64,000 nucleotides of DNA from Cryptomeria japonica (lineage: Eukaryota; Streptophyta; Pinopsida; Cupressales; Cupressaceae), in NCBI RefSeq assembly GCF_030272615.1, contig NC_081408.1, positions 406,298,889 through 406,362,888 of the forward strand, written 5' to 3'. The translations under genes were made by a program, and so were the position numbers. Each line of letters starts with the position of its first letter. Positions within the stretch are counted from its first letter, which is position 1. Shown here one piece after another: positions 1-11,880 of this stretch. The notes beneath the pieces are model-generated. The model did no database searches. It was given only the letters and a program-made list of their open reading frames with translations, and had not been told where the DNA came from.

Positions 1-210
1 CTTGGAGTTGTCATTCCTAAGTCACTTTGCACAATGATCTGAGAGCAAAACATTGACTTTAGGGATCCTGCGAGATAGAGAACAATGGGACACCCCTTGG
101 GAAGTTAAACTAATTTAATTAGTTCATATACTTGCACGAAGAGTCTCATTGGTGTGTGGGTCTTTTGGATTCGATTTATTCATTTTTGTCACTGCATTTT
201 CCCACATACA
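1..210 (+). repeat. Element J: 3' part of an A-family LTR, cut by the window edge
   Basis: Positions 1-210 align, with clear divergence, to the reverse complement of about 6439-6660, the left LTR of element A. Shared landmarks include a stretch around a TCTGAGAGCAAA-like word, a GAGATAGAGAACA-like word and the terminal CCCACATACA, which ends in the canonical CA at 210. The fragment is therefore the end of an LTR from an A-family element lying on the plus strand, whose body is left of the window. It abuts the downstream flank of G's integrase, so I infer an insertion into G. The target duplication cannot be tested because the other end is missing. Confidence 0.7.
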
Positions 211-310
211 CCTTCATCCATCCATTGGGCTAGAGTTAGGCAACAGGGAAGTACCAAAAGACACAAAAATAAAAAGTAAAAAAGAAAGAATGCACCAAGG
301 CATTAAAAAT

Positions 311-1394
311 TTACTGAGTAAACAACTTGAGATGTTGGTCACTATGTGGCAATGAAAATAAAGTTTCATCATTATATGCATGGAGATAGCTCCCTTCACC
401 ATATATCTGATGAATATTGAAAGGTCCCATCCACAAAGAATCAAACTTTCCATGCATCCCTTTAGGTTCATGTCTCTTATCCCAAAGTAGGACAAGATCT
501 CCCACCTTGAGATCTTTCTACTTAGCTTTTTTGTCAAAAAGAACCTTAAGTTGATTCTAGTTTTCTGAAATATGATCCACCACCTGAACTCACTTTTTTT
601 CAAGTTTCGAAAGCAACATGATGCGCTTATCTAGTGAACTCTCATAGGTTTGATATTCAATTGCCTTTGCTAAATTCAAGGTTGGTAGCTCTAAAGTGAC
701 TGTAATTTTTGCATTTATACCATAAAGAAGCTGGAAAGGGGACAAACCAATTTCTCTCTTAGGTGTGATATGATCTGCCCACAAAGCATAAATCAACGCC
801 TTATGCCACAAACGCTAATTCTCATCAACTAATTTCTTGATAATGGTGATCAAATTCTTATTGCTAGATTTTTCTTGACCATTCCCCTATGGGTAATAGT
901 TTAAAGAATGGGAAATAGTGATATGGTAGTCAAAACAAAACTGAGTAATCTCATATGAGGAAAAATAAGTGGCATTATCTTCTATTATCTTATTTGAACA
1001 CCAAATCTGCTCACTATATTTTCTTTTATGAAATCATATACCACCTCAAATGTAGCATGCTTGCAGGGATCGCTTCAACCCACTTGGTAAAATAATTTGT
1101 TGCAGTTAGAACATAGTGATGACTTGCACTGGAAGGAGGATTAACTAGACCAATGAAATCAACACCCCATTGCTGAAATGGTTCCTCAATCACCACTGGT
1201 TTGAGAGGAAATGCTACAAGTTTAGACTTTCCAATAAATTTTTGACATAATTCACACCTCCTAACCCAATTATAGGCATCTTGGAATAGGGTGGACTGAT
1301 AATACCTAGCTCTCAAGATCTTGTGAGTTGTTACCAGAGTTGAGAATTAATGTCCACCACATGCCAAGTTATGAAAAGATTATAATAACTTATC
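311..1394 (-). pseudogene. Element G integrase (zinc-binding, DDE core, C-terminal domain)
   Basis: Integrase joins retroelement cDNA to host DNA. Read in reverse, this stretch has an H2C2 zinc domain (an FHNL...GGH stretch, then CELCQKF near 1240), the catalytic core beginning QQWGVDFIG (first Asp, near 1165), a second Asp in EDNATYF (near 980), and a Glu in a GQEKSSNK stretch (near 880). The LWADHITPKREIGLSPFQLLYG block (near 735-790) and the C-terminal GDLVLLWDKRHEPKG...GPF segment (near 380-505) complete it. The frame is broken by stops and small shifts, so it is inactive. It is the downstream continuation of the RT at 33133-34290, separated by F. Confidence 0.85.
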
Positions 1395-1700
1395 CTACTT
1401 AGCTTTATCCACACACCTGAGAAAGGTACCATTTAGACTTCTTTTGTACAAACTATTTTCCCCAAGAACATAGTTTGCTGATTTCAACCTCAACGTCCTT
1501 TTCTCCTTATATGTGAGATGCGTAAGACTTTCACCATAAGTAAGAAAATAAGCTATATTAGAATACCGTTCATCTATGGTATTTACAAACAATACTGTAG
1601 GGATATTTCAATTTGAATCCTTATCAAGAGGAACAACTTCTTCAGGTTCATTTTTTGACATCAACTGACATGAACCCTTTCCTCAAACCAACTTGGTAGG
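1395..1700 (-). pseudogene. Element G RNase H end and connection to integrase
   Basis: Reverse reading gives a TKLV-start segment with EPEEVVPLDKDS, then TIDERYSNIAYFLTYGE and GENSLYKRSLNGTFLRC, the usual linker between Ty3 RNase H and the integrase zinc domain. At 1700 the frame joins directly to the RNase H segment ending at 32726 once element F and one copy of the 5 bp duplication are removed. At least two in-frame stops are present (the TKLV-TGA-GKG position and DSN-TGA). Confidence 0.8.
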
Positions 1701-2420
1701 TGTAATATCTGCCAAATAACCTAGAGAAATTAACCAACTAACATGCTAACAAAGATAATTTTATTTAAACATCTACTAATACAACATAATCAACTAACTA
1801 CTCATATGCATCTAATACCCTTTAACATGATTTACCATTGCCCATCATGAACAAAAATCACCAAACATGATACACAAGCGGAAATAAAAGACAACATAAC
1901 ATATATCTAACCATGAAAAACAATATCATAATTACAACTAATCCAATGCACACTACTTCTGGTATCAATTATTATTTCCATGCACATATGTAAGATCATT
2001 TTTAATCTATCTATGATAATGTGATCTTCATGAATGCAACTACCAATTAACCCCATTAGGTTAATTTTAAAGCACCAATGCCAATTTTTCCTAATCTCAA
2101 TCACTTTCTCATTTCTAACATAATAATCTATTACCAATACAATTACCACATTTTCAATCCATTCCTTAACCATAATAAACATCCGTACAACACTAAATGC
2201 ATAAACATAAAGCCAATTCCAAATTATTTTCCATTAACGAATCAATCAAAAGATACACATGATACATCTTTATGCTCACCTAATATCATCTACCATTTTA
2301 CATGAACATGTAAAGCCCACTTATACTCAAGCATGCATCACTAAAAGTAGCAACAATTTTTTTTTAAAACAATCACATATTGCATTATTACAAAAAGATT
2401 ATGATTATACACATTATAAC

Positions 2421-3661
2421 TGTAGTGTCATTAAATTGCAACCCTAGCAATTTTTGACTGCATTAGGGTCCTCACACATGTGAGTTTGAATCCTCTAGCC
2501 TAATCGGAGACCGAAGATTTCTCAGAGTTACATAAACAACCTCTTCCTTGGCCTCTGCATCACCCCGTCTGCACTCTGCCCTAGAAAAAGGGGTAGGACA
2601 GGAGCGTGGCACCACTATCCCCCCTTGGATAGGAGCGTGGTGCCCTTTTCATCCCAAGACAGGGGCATGGTGCCGCTGTCCCTGTCCTATTTTGGGACAG
2701 GACCCTTCCTAGGGTTGTATTGTTGGTTGTGCCTCGGGCGGGAAACTCCCCTGATGTCGGCCTGTTACAAAATTCAGATCCACTAACATGTATTTAAGGG
2801 GAATTCACTCTCTCATTTGCAAAAGTTGGATAAGTGAAGTTCAAGAGTTGGATGGGTGGGAAATTCACAAGTGATCAAGCATTCAAGAGCATTCTTTTCC
2901 AGCATTGAGCATTCTCAAGTCTCTCTTCAAGGCTAGGTGTTGCATTCAAGTCAAGGATTCAACCATTGAAGAGGAGATTGATTCCAACATTGAATTCAAC
3001 ACAAGTATTTCTATCAACATTGCTACTACAACCTCCCTTGAGGCGATTTACAATTCAGTCTTTCATTTACATCTACTTGCAAGTACTTTCTTTCATTACT
3101 TGGTTAATTCCAAAACTGAGTTTGACCTAAAGCCAAACCCCCAATCCCAACCCATTTACCTCTCTTTTCTGTGTGTAGGTTTTAGGTGTGCAACTATACT
3201 TTCAGATTCAGGCTCCTTTTGCAGAGGTGGAAAAACCCTTTTCGTTTCACAGATTTTCGGAGGACCATGTACATTCCTGCCATGATCTGAGCAATTTTTC
3301 TTCAAATTCATAGGGTGACTTCATCTCAACATTTTACTGCCAGATCCAGGTGCACAACTTCATCCCATATTCTGATCTCAAGTTATAATTGATTCTTTAT
3401 CACTTTTGCACTATATAATTCAATCAATTTCCTTTCCAAGTCAAACAAGAAAGAGGGGATCAACTTAGCATTCCCCATTCATTCAAAATTAAATCTACCA
3501 TCTTTGTGTGGAGAGGTTGAATCTAGTGAATTATCCTCTCCTCTTTCTAATGTAATGGTGAAAAGTGCTTGAATGGTAATCGATAGCGAAAATCTCATCT
3601 CTCTTTGAGGGAAAGGGTAGTTTCCTTCTTGATTTATCAATCACAATTTCCCACCATTACA
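2421..3661 (+). repeat. Element E 5' LTR
   Basis: This LTR is 1241 bp, starts TG and ends CA, and is paired with 27256-28478. A TATA-like TATTTAAGG lies at 2791-2799, before a short stretch rich in CATTCAAG words, so the transcript start is probably just after 2810. A three-unit minisatellite lies at 2592-2690. The copy near 3255-3305 of a GGACCATGTACATTCC-type word recurs in the leader near 4372-4412. Confidence 0.85.
2592..2690 (+). repeat. 30 bp minisatellite within E LTR
   Basis: Three imperfect units of about 30 bp each contain AGGAGCGTGG or AGGGGCATGG followed by a YRCC-type tetranucleotide (starts near 2600, 2631 and 2661). The partner LTR has only about two units near 27430-27480, so one unit was gained or lost after insertion. 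Confidence 0.7.
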
Positions 3662-4769
3662 TTTTGGTGAACCCGACATCTTGCATGCTTTCCTTTGAAC
3701 AACATTGCACATTTTTCATTTACAAGTTTCAACTTTCTGGAAACTTAGTGGTTAATTCATTCAAAAACCTAGTTTTAAAATTTAAAATTGAACTGGTGAT
3801 TTGTAAAAATTGCTTGTGGTTATCTTAGATCTGAAAATCGTTTTGTTTTTCAAATTCAATTTCCTCATAGTCTTGTTCAATTTGCAATTCAAATTTACAA
3901 AATTAAGAGGTTACTTGTTAAAACCCTAATTTTCAAAAAACATCTTGAATTTGTGCAAAAATTAAATTTCCATTTAATATTCAGATTTTTGATTGTTCTC
4001 AGATTTGTCTTCAATCCTACAATTCAAATTTTCAATTTCCCCCTTTTTCCCAAAATTCAAAATTCAAAATTAAGTGGTTAGGTCATCAAACCCTAATTTT
4101 TAAAATTAAATGGATTTTGTGTGAATTTTAAATCAATTTCATTTACATTCAGATTTCTAAACATTTTCCAAGGTGTCCCTTTCCATTAGGTTTGACCCTT
4201 TTCAAAATTCCAATTCAATTCCTCTTTTTCTTCAAAACCCTACCAGGGTCCTATTTTCACATTTGCGCCTTCATTTCGCCCATCTAGAGTTTGTAAAATT
4301 CACCAATTTTTTGGGGTTAGCTTTAAAATCATCATAATATCCATACCTGCAAATTTTGAGAAAAGTTGGTCGGACCATGTGCGTTCCTGCCATGGTTCGT
4401 GGCTTTTTTCCCGAAATTTTGGGAGACTGTTATGATTGTATTTAATAGCCTAAATCTGGAGGATTGGCTGATTTTATCAATTTTTGATCCCTCTAGAATT
4501 GGAAACACCTTCAAAATTCAACATTTCAACTTTCAAGAAATTTTTTAAAGTTAAGAGGTTAATTATAGTCTGCCCTGATTTTAAAATTAAGTGGTATTTC
4601 CTTGGCCCTAATTTTAAAATTCCAATTACCTTTCATTTTTTGTAAATTATGTCATCCTCTTGCCCCAACAAATTTCAAATTGTGTAATCATTATTTTCTT
4701 GAATTTTGCATTACCCAATTTTGTAAGCTTTGTTCTACAATTCAGAATTTAAAATTTTCCCTCTAGTGC
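3662..4769 (+). other. Element E leader with primer-binding site
   Basis: Directly after the LTR comes TTTTGGTGAACCCGACATC (3662-3680), placed and shaped as a primer-binding site; I do not assign the tRNA. The remainder is an AT-rich untranslated leader, with repeated AAAATTCAAAATTAAGTGG-like words and a second copy of the LTR's GGACCATG word near 4372-4412. No ORF of interest is present. Confidence 0.6.
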
Positions 4770-6438
4770 ATGAGCTTTACCACTATTAGTCCTACCTATC
4801 CTATCCCAGTTAGACCAAGCATTATAATTAAGACTTCCGAAGGTTTAATTACCGAGGACATGGAGCCTAATTTGGGTGACTTCTTTAATGAGGACTAATT
4901 CTTCCCATCCTAGTCATGTGCGTATTCACCCCATTGATGGATCCCATGATGAAGAAGAAGCTTTAACTAGGGTTTCTTTAGATCAAATTTCTACATTGGA
5001 CAATCAATTTGATAGCTTTCAACAATGGAATTGATATATTGCGTGGCATTGCACATATTGTTGATTCTAATGTCATGCCTATCAAGAGTTGTGCTGAAAC
5101 CCTAGGTTACTCACAACCTTTAAACAAGTCAATTCCTCTATTCCTTTGACTAATCCTATGACTAGTATTCCTACTTTCACATCCAACATCATGGCTACTT
5201 CAACTCAAAATGTCATTCCTACAACAATTGGTCATGAGGGAAATCCCTCTTCTTCATTTAATCCTCCATCTTTACTTATGTCTTCCATAAGTGTTCCTAC
5301 TATTCCTCAACCAATCAGCGTGACACAAGGGGGCAATTCCTTCAACAACTTTATTCCTCCTTTAAGTGTCCCTTTTCCTACCCAATCATCACCAATACCT
5401 ACTTATCATAATGTCCCACCACCTTATTCTTAGTCCATGCCTTCTTTCAATAACATCACACCACCTTCTCAATCACCTATGTCTGTCAACAATTCTTCTA
5501 CCGAAATGACAATGAATTATCTTGCTCAAACCATGTCTTCCTTAGAACAAAAAATTGCTTCCATGAGTCAATCCAAGTTTAGTGTGCCCACCTTTGATGT
5601 TGCGAGCCCACTTTCTCTTGACATTGTTAAAGTCATGGCACCTAAACTTGTGGAGATCCTTCAATTATAACTCTATAATGGAAAAGGTGATCCTCTTATA
5701 CATGTCAAAACATTCCAAACCTTGTGTACTGATTTTGCTTATGATCAATGATTGCTTTCAAAATTGTTTACAAGAAAACTAAGAGATAAGGCCTTACAAT
5801 GGTATTGCTCTCTGCCTTCTTATTCTATCACTTCCTTTCAACAATTGGCAAATGCTTTCATCCAACAATTTCAAACCAACATTGGTCCTAAAATCACTTT
5901 GACTAATTTAATGTATTGTAAACAAGGTGTTAAAGAAAAAGTGACTGATTTCATTGGTAGATATAAGCATTTGTGTGCTCAAATTTCTTTTCATGTACCT
6001 GATAATGATATTCCAAGGATTTTTATTTCTAATTTACAAAAAGATATTAGGGAAAAGCTTCTTTTGTCTGAGTTTACTTCCTTTCCATAGTTGTGCGCAA
6101 CACTCCATAATTATTAACTGGCTGTGAGTCAAATGGAGAAATCCACTCCTATGGCTCCGAGTGATAAGGGGGAGAGTGTTCAACAACCATTTGAAAAGTT
6201 CAAACCAACAAAAAGCTTCCTCAAGTTTAATGATCCAATCAACAACAACCATGCGAATTGTACAACAAGTGTGCCTTCTATTTCTAATTTTTTCCAAAGA
6301 GAAAGACAATTTACTCCTTTGAATGAATCTTTACATAGTATTATGTCTCAGTTGTTGCACATAAATATTATCAAGTTTCCTCCTATAAAACAAATTGATC
6401 CTTCCAAACTTGCATCTCCTTATTTTGATAACAATTCC
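4770..6438 (+). pseudogene. Element E gag, N-terminal part
   Basis: Gag packages element RNA into cytoplasmic particles. From ATG 4770 (MSFTTISPTYPIPV...) the reading passes a predicted helical segment (LDQISTLDNQFDSFQQW), a long Pro/Ser/Thr-rich spacer (5146-5450), and the capsid core: YNGKGDPLIHVKTFQ, LRDKALQWYCSLP, FQQLANAFIQQF, and KEKVTDFIGRYKHLC (about 5680-6030). It carries several stops and frameshifts. It is interrupted after SPYFDNNS at 6438 by element A and resumes in frame at 24756. That N-terminal reading frame starts in the same frame only after a small shift near 5030. Confidence 0.8.
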
Positions 6439-7881
6439 TGTATGTGGGAAAAGTGGGGCGATGAAACTTAAAATGTGAAAATTATGTTCAAAGAGGCTTG
6501 TCCACACACCTGCAAGACTTCTTGGTGCAAGTTATGGAGTCATGAAGAATGACTCAACTTCCCAAGGATGTGTCTCGTGGTTCTCTATCTCACAAGGTCC
6601 CTCAAGCCAATGCCTTTGCTCTCAGATTACTGAGCAAAGTGGCTTAGGGATGACAAATGCAAGAATGAGGGATGCTTATGATTGATTTAGTCATGAAAAT
6701 GCATCCTATCTATGCATGATTCTACAAATGCAATAAACTAGATTATAAGATGACAAGATTAGTAGCAATACTATCCTAATATGATATAATAGTTTATGAG
6801 TTAAGCTAATGATAAAGGAAATAGTCTAATTTGCTTATTAGATTTATTCCTATTACAAAGAGAAGCTAGATGTGTTAATAAAATCGAGCATAAATGAGAT
6901 ACTAAAAGCTTGCATGGATCTTTAAAATGGAGGAATGAGAGATCTATTTATAGTGAAAATAGGGCAATGGATGGTTAGGATTGAAAGAGTTAATCAAGGG
7001 TCAAGTTTGAAAGTTATCAATCCATGTTTTCAATTTTCACCAATGAAATGGTGACAATTGTCAACATAAGGCTGGTTGAGAGGAGAAGTAAGAAGCAATA
7101 AATGCTTGAGAAGACCTCATGGTTACCCTAGGAGGTAAGGGTTAAGGTTAAGTTAGGGTTATCCATTGGATAAAGCTTTTACCCAAGGGGTAAACTCTTG
7201 TGCAAAGGTTAAAGGAATAACCATGGTCAAAGCAATAAATGCTTGATGAGACCCTTGGGTTAGATGGAGGTTAAGTTAGTCAAAAAGTCTCTAACCATGC
7301 CACTAAGGGTTAGTTAACCATTAATGGTTTGAAAACTTTGAGGACAAATTTGTAAGAGTCCTTCCAAATTTGGGGGCATTCAACAAGTTAGCTTGTTGAA
7401 TGGATAAAGACTTTAATGCCTTTTGAAGACTTTACTCCAAATTTGAGAAGTGACCTCCTCAAATTTAGGGAAAGGGGATAATGGATGGGTTTGCGGTTAA
7501 TTGATTAGGATTATATGGATTCTAGAAGAAATTAGGAATAGGGTTAGGAGGCAAGTGGGAGATGTAGGAAAATGCAAGTGGGTGAGGGAAAATAGAATTA
7601 ATTAAAAAAAATTGCTTTATTTCAATTTGGTTGCAAGTTGGGGATTTAAATAAATTACATTTATTTAATTGGGGTAAACTATTTAATTAAATGTGAATTT
7701 AATTAAAAGTAGAGAGAAGGGTTTTAATTAAATAAAATGATTTATTCAATTAAATGATGTAAAAAGGCTTAAGTGAATTTAACTAAATAAATTGAATAAT
7801 TTACTTAATTAAATAGAGGAATGAGAATAAAATGAACATTAAATATTCATTTAGGAATATGGTCATTTTTATACGTCTACA
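6439..7881 (-). repeat. Element A 3' LTR
   Basis: This LTR reads TGTATGTGGG...TCTACA on the plus strand and is paired with 23313-24755. On the element's own strand a TATA box, CTATAAATAG, lies at 6953-6944. The half nearest the polypurine tract is rich in TTTAATTAAAT words (about 7600-7810). Confidence 0.92.
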
Positions 7882-7900
7882 TTTTGCCCCTCTTTGAAGT
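7882..7900 (-). promoter_or_regulatory. Element A polypurine tract
   Basis: Minus-strand reading gives CACTTCAAAGAGGGGCAAAA directly before the 3' LTR start TGTAGACG. This is the position and composition of the plus-strand DNA primer. Element C has the near-identical AAAGAGGGGAAAAA at the same place. Confidence 0.8.
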
Positions 7901-8239
7901 GACATGTGTGCACATGTTGATTCAAAGAAAATGATGTGTCGTCATGATTTAGTTATGATCAATTTTTTATGTTGTTTTGAGATTTTCAAGTCGTGCCCCA
8001 GATTTGATGAACGATGTTTATAATGATGTTGATAATGCCCCCTCAGGAGATGAATAATTTTTTTTGAAAATTTGACTGGATTTAGATAAATTTGATAAAT
8101 TTCATTGCATTGTACAATTTCGTCTATGTTGAATGTGGTAATTTGATTCATCTCCCGATATTGCCATTTGGTAGGGTTGTAGGAGATACTGTGAGAAATT
8201 TTACGCATCCCTCCGTGTAACCCTAATTTTTATTTACCC

Positions 8240-8247
8240 TATATAAA
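8240..8247 (+). promoter_or_regulatory. TATA box of the antisense PMD gene
   Basis: TATATAAA in the context CCCTATATAAAGGG lies about 80 bp upstream of the ATG at 8322 and is oriented opposite to gag-pol. A transcript start near 8275 would give a leader of about 45 nt. This is inferred from position only. Confidence 0.5.
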
Positions 8248-8482
8248 GGGAAAAAGTGATTTCTTTTGTCTGATTTGTGCTTATTGACTTTGGAGAAAGT
8301 GATTTTTGGAGAGAAGTCAACATGTTGGTTCCTTATGTTGCGCATCGATTCGAGCACGTTTGGAGGTATCGGAGGCCTGTCGCGTATGGAGCACCAGTAA
8401 GTCAACCTTTTTGACCCCTTTTGGATTTTTTATTTTGTCATTTTTGATCATGTTTTTGATTTTGTCATGCGGATTCTACGTT

Positions 8483-8938
8483 TTAGCGCGTCGGGGTCAA
8501 AGCGTAGCGCATACGATAAATTTCGTAGCGCGTAGGTTTAATGAATTAAGGTAGCGTCTGAAAGGTTTAGGGTAGCGCATCACTAGGTTAGGATAGCACG
8601 TAGGATTAGTTTAGCGCATCGGGGTCACAGGGTAAAATGGGTAGCGCATAGGGTTTCTAGGGGGTCGCATGGGTAGGTCTAGATAGCGCATAGGTATGAC
8701 CTAGCGCATAGGGATAAATACGCAGTGCAAGAGAAGGATAGAATAGTGCATAGGGTAGGTTTAGCGCTTGGGGTAGGTTAGGTGGCACTTTGGAAGAAAA
8801 GGGTAGCGCATAGGTTTCAGCTAGCGCATAGGGTAGATTGGGTAGTGCTTGGCAAGGATAGGGTAGCGCATGATAAGCAGTTTAGCACGTAGACAAAATT
8901 GTTTAGCGCATAGGCAAAATTTGTTGGTATAGTGCGAT
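8483..8938 (+). repeat. TAGCGC motif array inside the PMD intron
   Basis: At least 13 exact TAGCGC words, usually TAGCGCATAGG, plus about nine one-base variants (TAGTGC, TAGCAC, TCGCAT) occur at irregular 15-35 bp spacing. The intervening bases differ, so this is a dispersed-word array and not a simple tandem repeat. It lies wholly within the inferred intron (8397-9428). The inverse word GCGCTA is arrayed on the plus strand in A's leader. Confidence 0.85.
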
Positions 8939-9114
8939 GTGGGAATGAAGAAAAGTGATAGTTTGGTGCCTGTTCTGTCGGGATAAGTGTAAATTGTTGG
9001 TCTGCGTGTCTGCTGTCATTGTTTTGATAAGTTTGTCCAATATGAGTTCTGATATAACTTGATTTGATTTGCGATTTTTCAAGTTGATATAGATTTGATG
9101 CAAATTTGATATGA

Positions 9115-9330
9115 TGTGGTTTTTGATATGAATGTGGAGCTTGAGTTGTTTTACAAGTTGTATTGATTGTGGAACTTGAGTTGTTTTACAAGTTGATATG
9201 GATGTGAAACTTGAGGTGTGTTACAAGTTGATATGAAACTTGAGTTGTGTTACAAGTTGATATGATTGTGAAACTTGAGTTGTGTTACAAGTTGATATGA
9301 TTTAATGGATTGATATGATGTGGAACTTGA
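9115..9330 (+). repeat. Tandem repeat of ACTTGAGTTGT-TTACAAGTTGATATGA units
   Basis: About five units of 29-41 bp share ACTTGAGTTGT(G/T)TTACAAGTTGATATG. ACTTG and CAAGT in each unit are complementary, so each could form a short hairpin. It lies in the 3' half of the inferred PMD intron. Confidence 0.75.
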
Positions 9331-11639
9331 TTTAGATTTTCAAAGTTTCAATTTTTGAAATGAATTTGATTTTGATATCTATATTGTGAGGAGGAAACTG
9401 ATATTGGACTTGTTTCGCTTTTTGATAGGAGCATCTTGGAGTGGTTCAGTCGTGTGAGTGATTTTCGAGACCGTGGTCCTTGATACCATGATTGACACAG
9501 GCAGATAGAGACATTATTGATAGGTGTGGCCTGACCTCGTTGTTAGATATGCCTCGGTTTATCGTGAACCGGGGTTTATTGACAACATTGGCAGAGAGGT
9601 GGCACAGTGACACAAACACCTTCCATTTAGCAACAGGCGATATTACAGTGACACCTAAGGATTGTTACCGGATTCCTGTGGTAGGTGCATTGCTACCCTA
9701 TGAGCAGACTGAGGAGGGTGGGACTGAGGCACTTCACCGGATCTTTCAGGATGATATTGTTTACGGGTATGAGATCCCCTGGCAGGAGTTTTTGGATTTG
9801 GATTACGTACCTCTACCATCAGTTCTGGCAGGCTTCATAGGTGGTTTCTTATGTCCCGACCATAGGTCGAAGGGATTAGCAGTGGGGTGGGGATTGGTTC
9901 TGGAGGATATGGTGACGCAGGGTCGCCGATTTGCATGGGGGTTTGCTATGCTGGCCCACTTATATAGGGATTTACATCAGGTGTTATACCTAGGTTATGT
10001 CAGTTTATCAGCTGGAGTGACATTGCTACAGGTATGGGCATAGGAGCATATTCCTGCAGCTAGGCCATTGGCGGACAAAGATAGGCCTGTTGGGTGTGCA
10101 TATGCATATGCATACAGAGGGATAGCTGTCCAGCGTAAGCTGGGAAAACTAGAGCACTAGAGGAGAGTGCTGGATGATATTTATACGGTCGTCTGGCGAC
10201 CATATACAGGTTGTGAGGTATGGGCCGAGGATGGGATGGAGATGCCCTATGTGTACATGACCAGATATTTGATAGGATAGATGCCCTTTGTTATTGAGAG
10301 ATTTCTGCATAGCCGGGTGCTGCAGTAGTATGGTCGACAGCAGGGGATTCCACAGGGAGCATGTTTTTATGCTTGACGGAGATAGGATATTCCCGATTGG
10401 GGACCTATGATTGATAGCACGACGGCAGTGGAGGAGTTCTTTCATGCAGTTGGCCAGATTTGGGATTATGCCCCTGAGATAGTGGATGCAGGGATGACTG
10501 ACGAGTTTGCAACACTCTTTGCGACGCTTGCGATGGCCAGGATATTGGATCCAACTGAGATGATTCCAACTTTTGATGACGATGAGGAGGTAGATGAGGG
10601 GGGTGGTGATGGAGGAGGAGGTGATGGTGGAGATGGTAGAGGAGGTGGCCGAGGTTGGTGAGGAGATAGAGGGAGATTGGATCGGGGGAGGAGAGGAGAC
10701 AGGGGTGGAGATGGTGGTGATAGGGAGATACGGGCGAAGAGAGCTATGTGGCGGGCTGTGATGGATAGAGGGAGAGGAGGCTTGGCTATCAGAGCTGGGG
10801 GTGAGGAGAGGGTTGGGGAGGTTGTAGCGGCATTGGGAGGGTATGATGACATGCGATGACTGGCCCAGAGGAGGAGGTCAGATGTTTTACCTCCACCTAC
10901 ACCGAGGACAGGTAGAGGGACAAGGGGTACCCCTTCACAGGTACTCTTGCAGATACGGATTTCAATGCATGCGGAGGATGTGCAGATTAGATCACTGCAG
11001 TTGTCAGTACAACACTTGCAGACACAGTTGCTAGCACATCAGTGTCAGATTACTCATCTGACCATAGAGCGTGATACTGAGATAGAGAGGCGGGGTCAAG
11101 TAGAGGAGCTCGCAGGGAGTTTGGAGAGAGCTGTAGCAGGTGGTCCGATGATAGACACCTTGAGAGAGCTAGCTTTGAGAGCCAAGGAGGTGGAGTACTG
11201 TAGGAGACATTATGAGGATGCGGTGCCCAGGGAGCACCAAGTGCAGAGTTTTACACAGTCACGATCTAGTTGATCCTGAGAGACTAGGTCGAGGATGGAG
11301 AGCAGGGGCATGATAGGGCCTCCTAGACAGGATCCACCTGGAGATCCAGGTGCTGGGACATCTATAGTGAGACCGTCACCTTCAGGAGATAGTCATACTT
11401 GAGAGATGTTGTCTCCATTGTATTTTGATCATTTTGTTGTATTGGCACATACATGACATATTTTGTATATTGATAATTCTTTGAGATATATATGACACCA
11501 TTTTCTTTGATCCTCATGTGATGTGTTATGGATTATGTTTTCTACATGTTGTTGTTTATTCTATGATGGTGCAATGCTCAGATAGATGCATGTGATGTGA
11601 TATGTGATGAATATGATGTGATAATGCAAGATGTTGTGA

Positions 11640-11880
11640 GATGTATCTTGAAAATGAGATGTATGATGATGATATGTTGTGAGATGTATCTTGAAAATGA
11701 GATGTATGATAATGATATGCTGTGAGATGTATCTTGAAAATGAGATGTATGATATGATATGCTATGAGATGTATGATATGATATGCAACTAATTGTAAAA
11801 TGATATACAACTAATTGTAAAATTATATGCAACTACTTGTAAAATGATATGCAACTAATTGTAAAATGATATGCAACTAA
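11640..11880 (+). repeat. Two tandem arrays (43 bp x3, 22 bp x4-5) after the PMD gene
   Basis: Units GATGTATCTTGAAAATGAGA... of 42-43 bp start at 11640, 11683 and 11726. They are followed by 22 bp units CAACTAATTGTAAAATGATA starting at 11786, 11808, 11830 and 11852, with a partial one at 11874. They mark the boundary between the PMD module and the conserved 3' block shared with element C. Confidence 0.85.

Larger units (their letters stand above)
8322..11402 (+). pseudogene. Plant-mobile-domain (PMD/MAIN-like) gene carried antisense in element A
   Basis: Exon 1 (8322-8396, 25 codons, MLVPYVAHRF...) ends at a perfect GTAAGT donor. The acceptor ...TTTTTGATAG ends at 9428, in phase 0. Exon 2 (9429-11402, about 657 codons) stays in a single frame. 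It shows PMD hallmarks: DRCGLTSLLDMP, LLTTLAERWHSDTNTFHL, ITVTPKDCYRI, GALLPYEQTEEGG, FLCPDHRSKGLAVGWGL, AHLYRDLHQVLYLGY and CEVWAEDGMEMPYVYM. An acidic/RGG-rich stretch (about 10570-10740) and a coiled coil (about 10950-11130) follow. Twelve in-frame stops break it (9459, 9489, 10041, 10158, 10278, 10326, 10374, 10383, 10659, 10857, 11271, 11277), each explicable by transition of CGA, CAG or TGG. PMD-C domains are known both in MAIN/MAIL genes and in transposons; its role here is unknown. Confidence 0.8.

Noticed and set aside
1-210. Treating this fragment as G's own 3' LTR
   Set aside because: It does not match G's 5' LTR (37200-38160) but clearly matches A's LTR in reverse.
8483-8938. CRISPR-like array of a short repeat with variable spacers
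   Set aside because: Words are 6-11 bp with irregular 15-35 bp spacing in a plant retroelement intron, not 23-47 bp direct repeats; no cas genes.
10466-10852. Minus-strand Pro/Ser-rich 128-codon ORF
   Set aside because: Antisense shadow of the Gly/Arg-rich part of the PMD gene; composition follows from the other strand.
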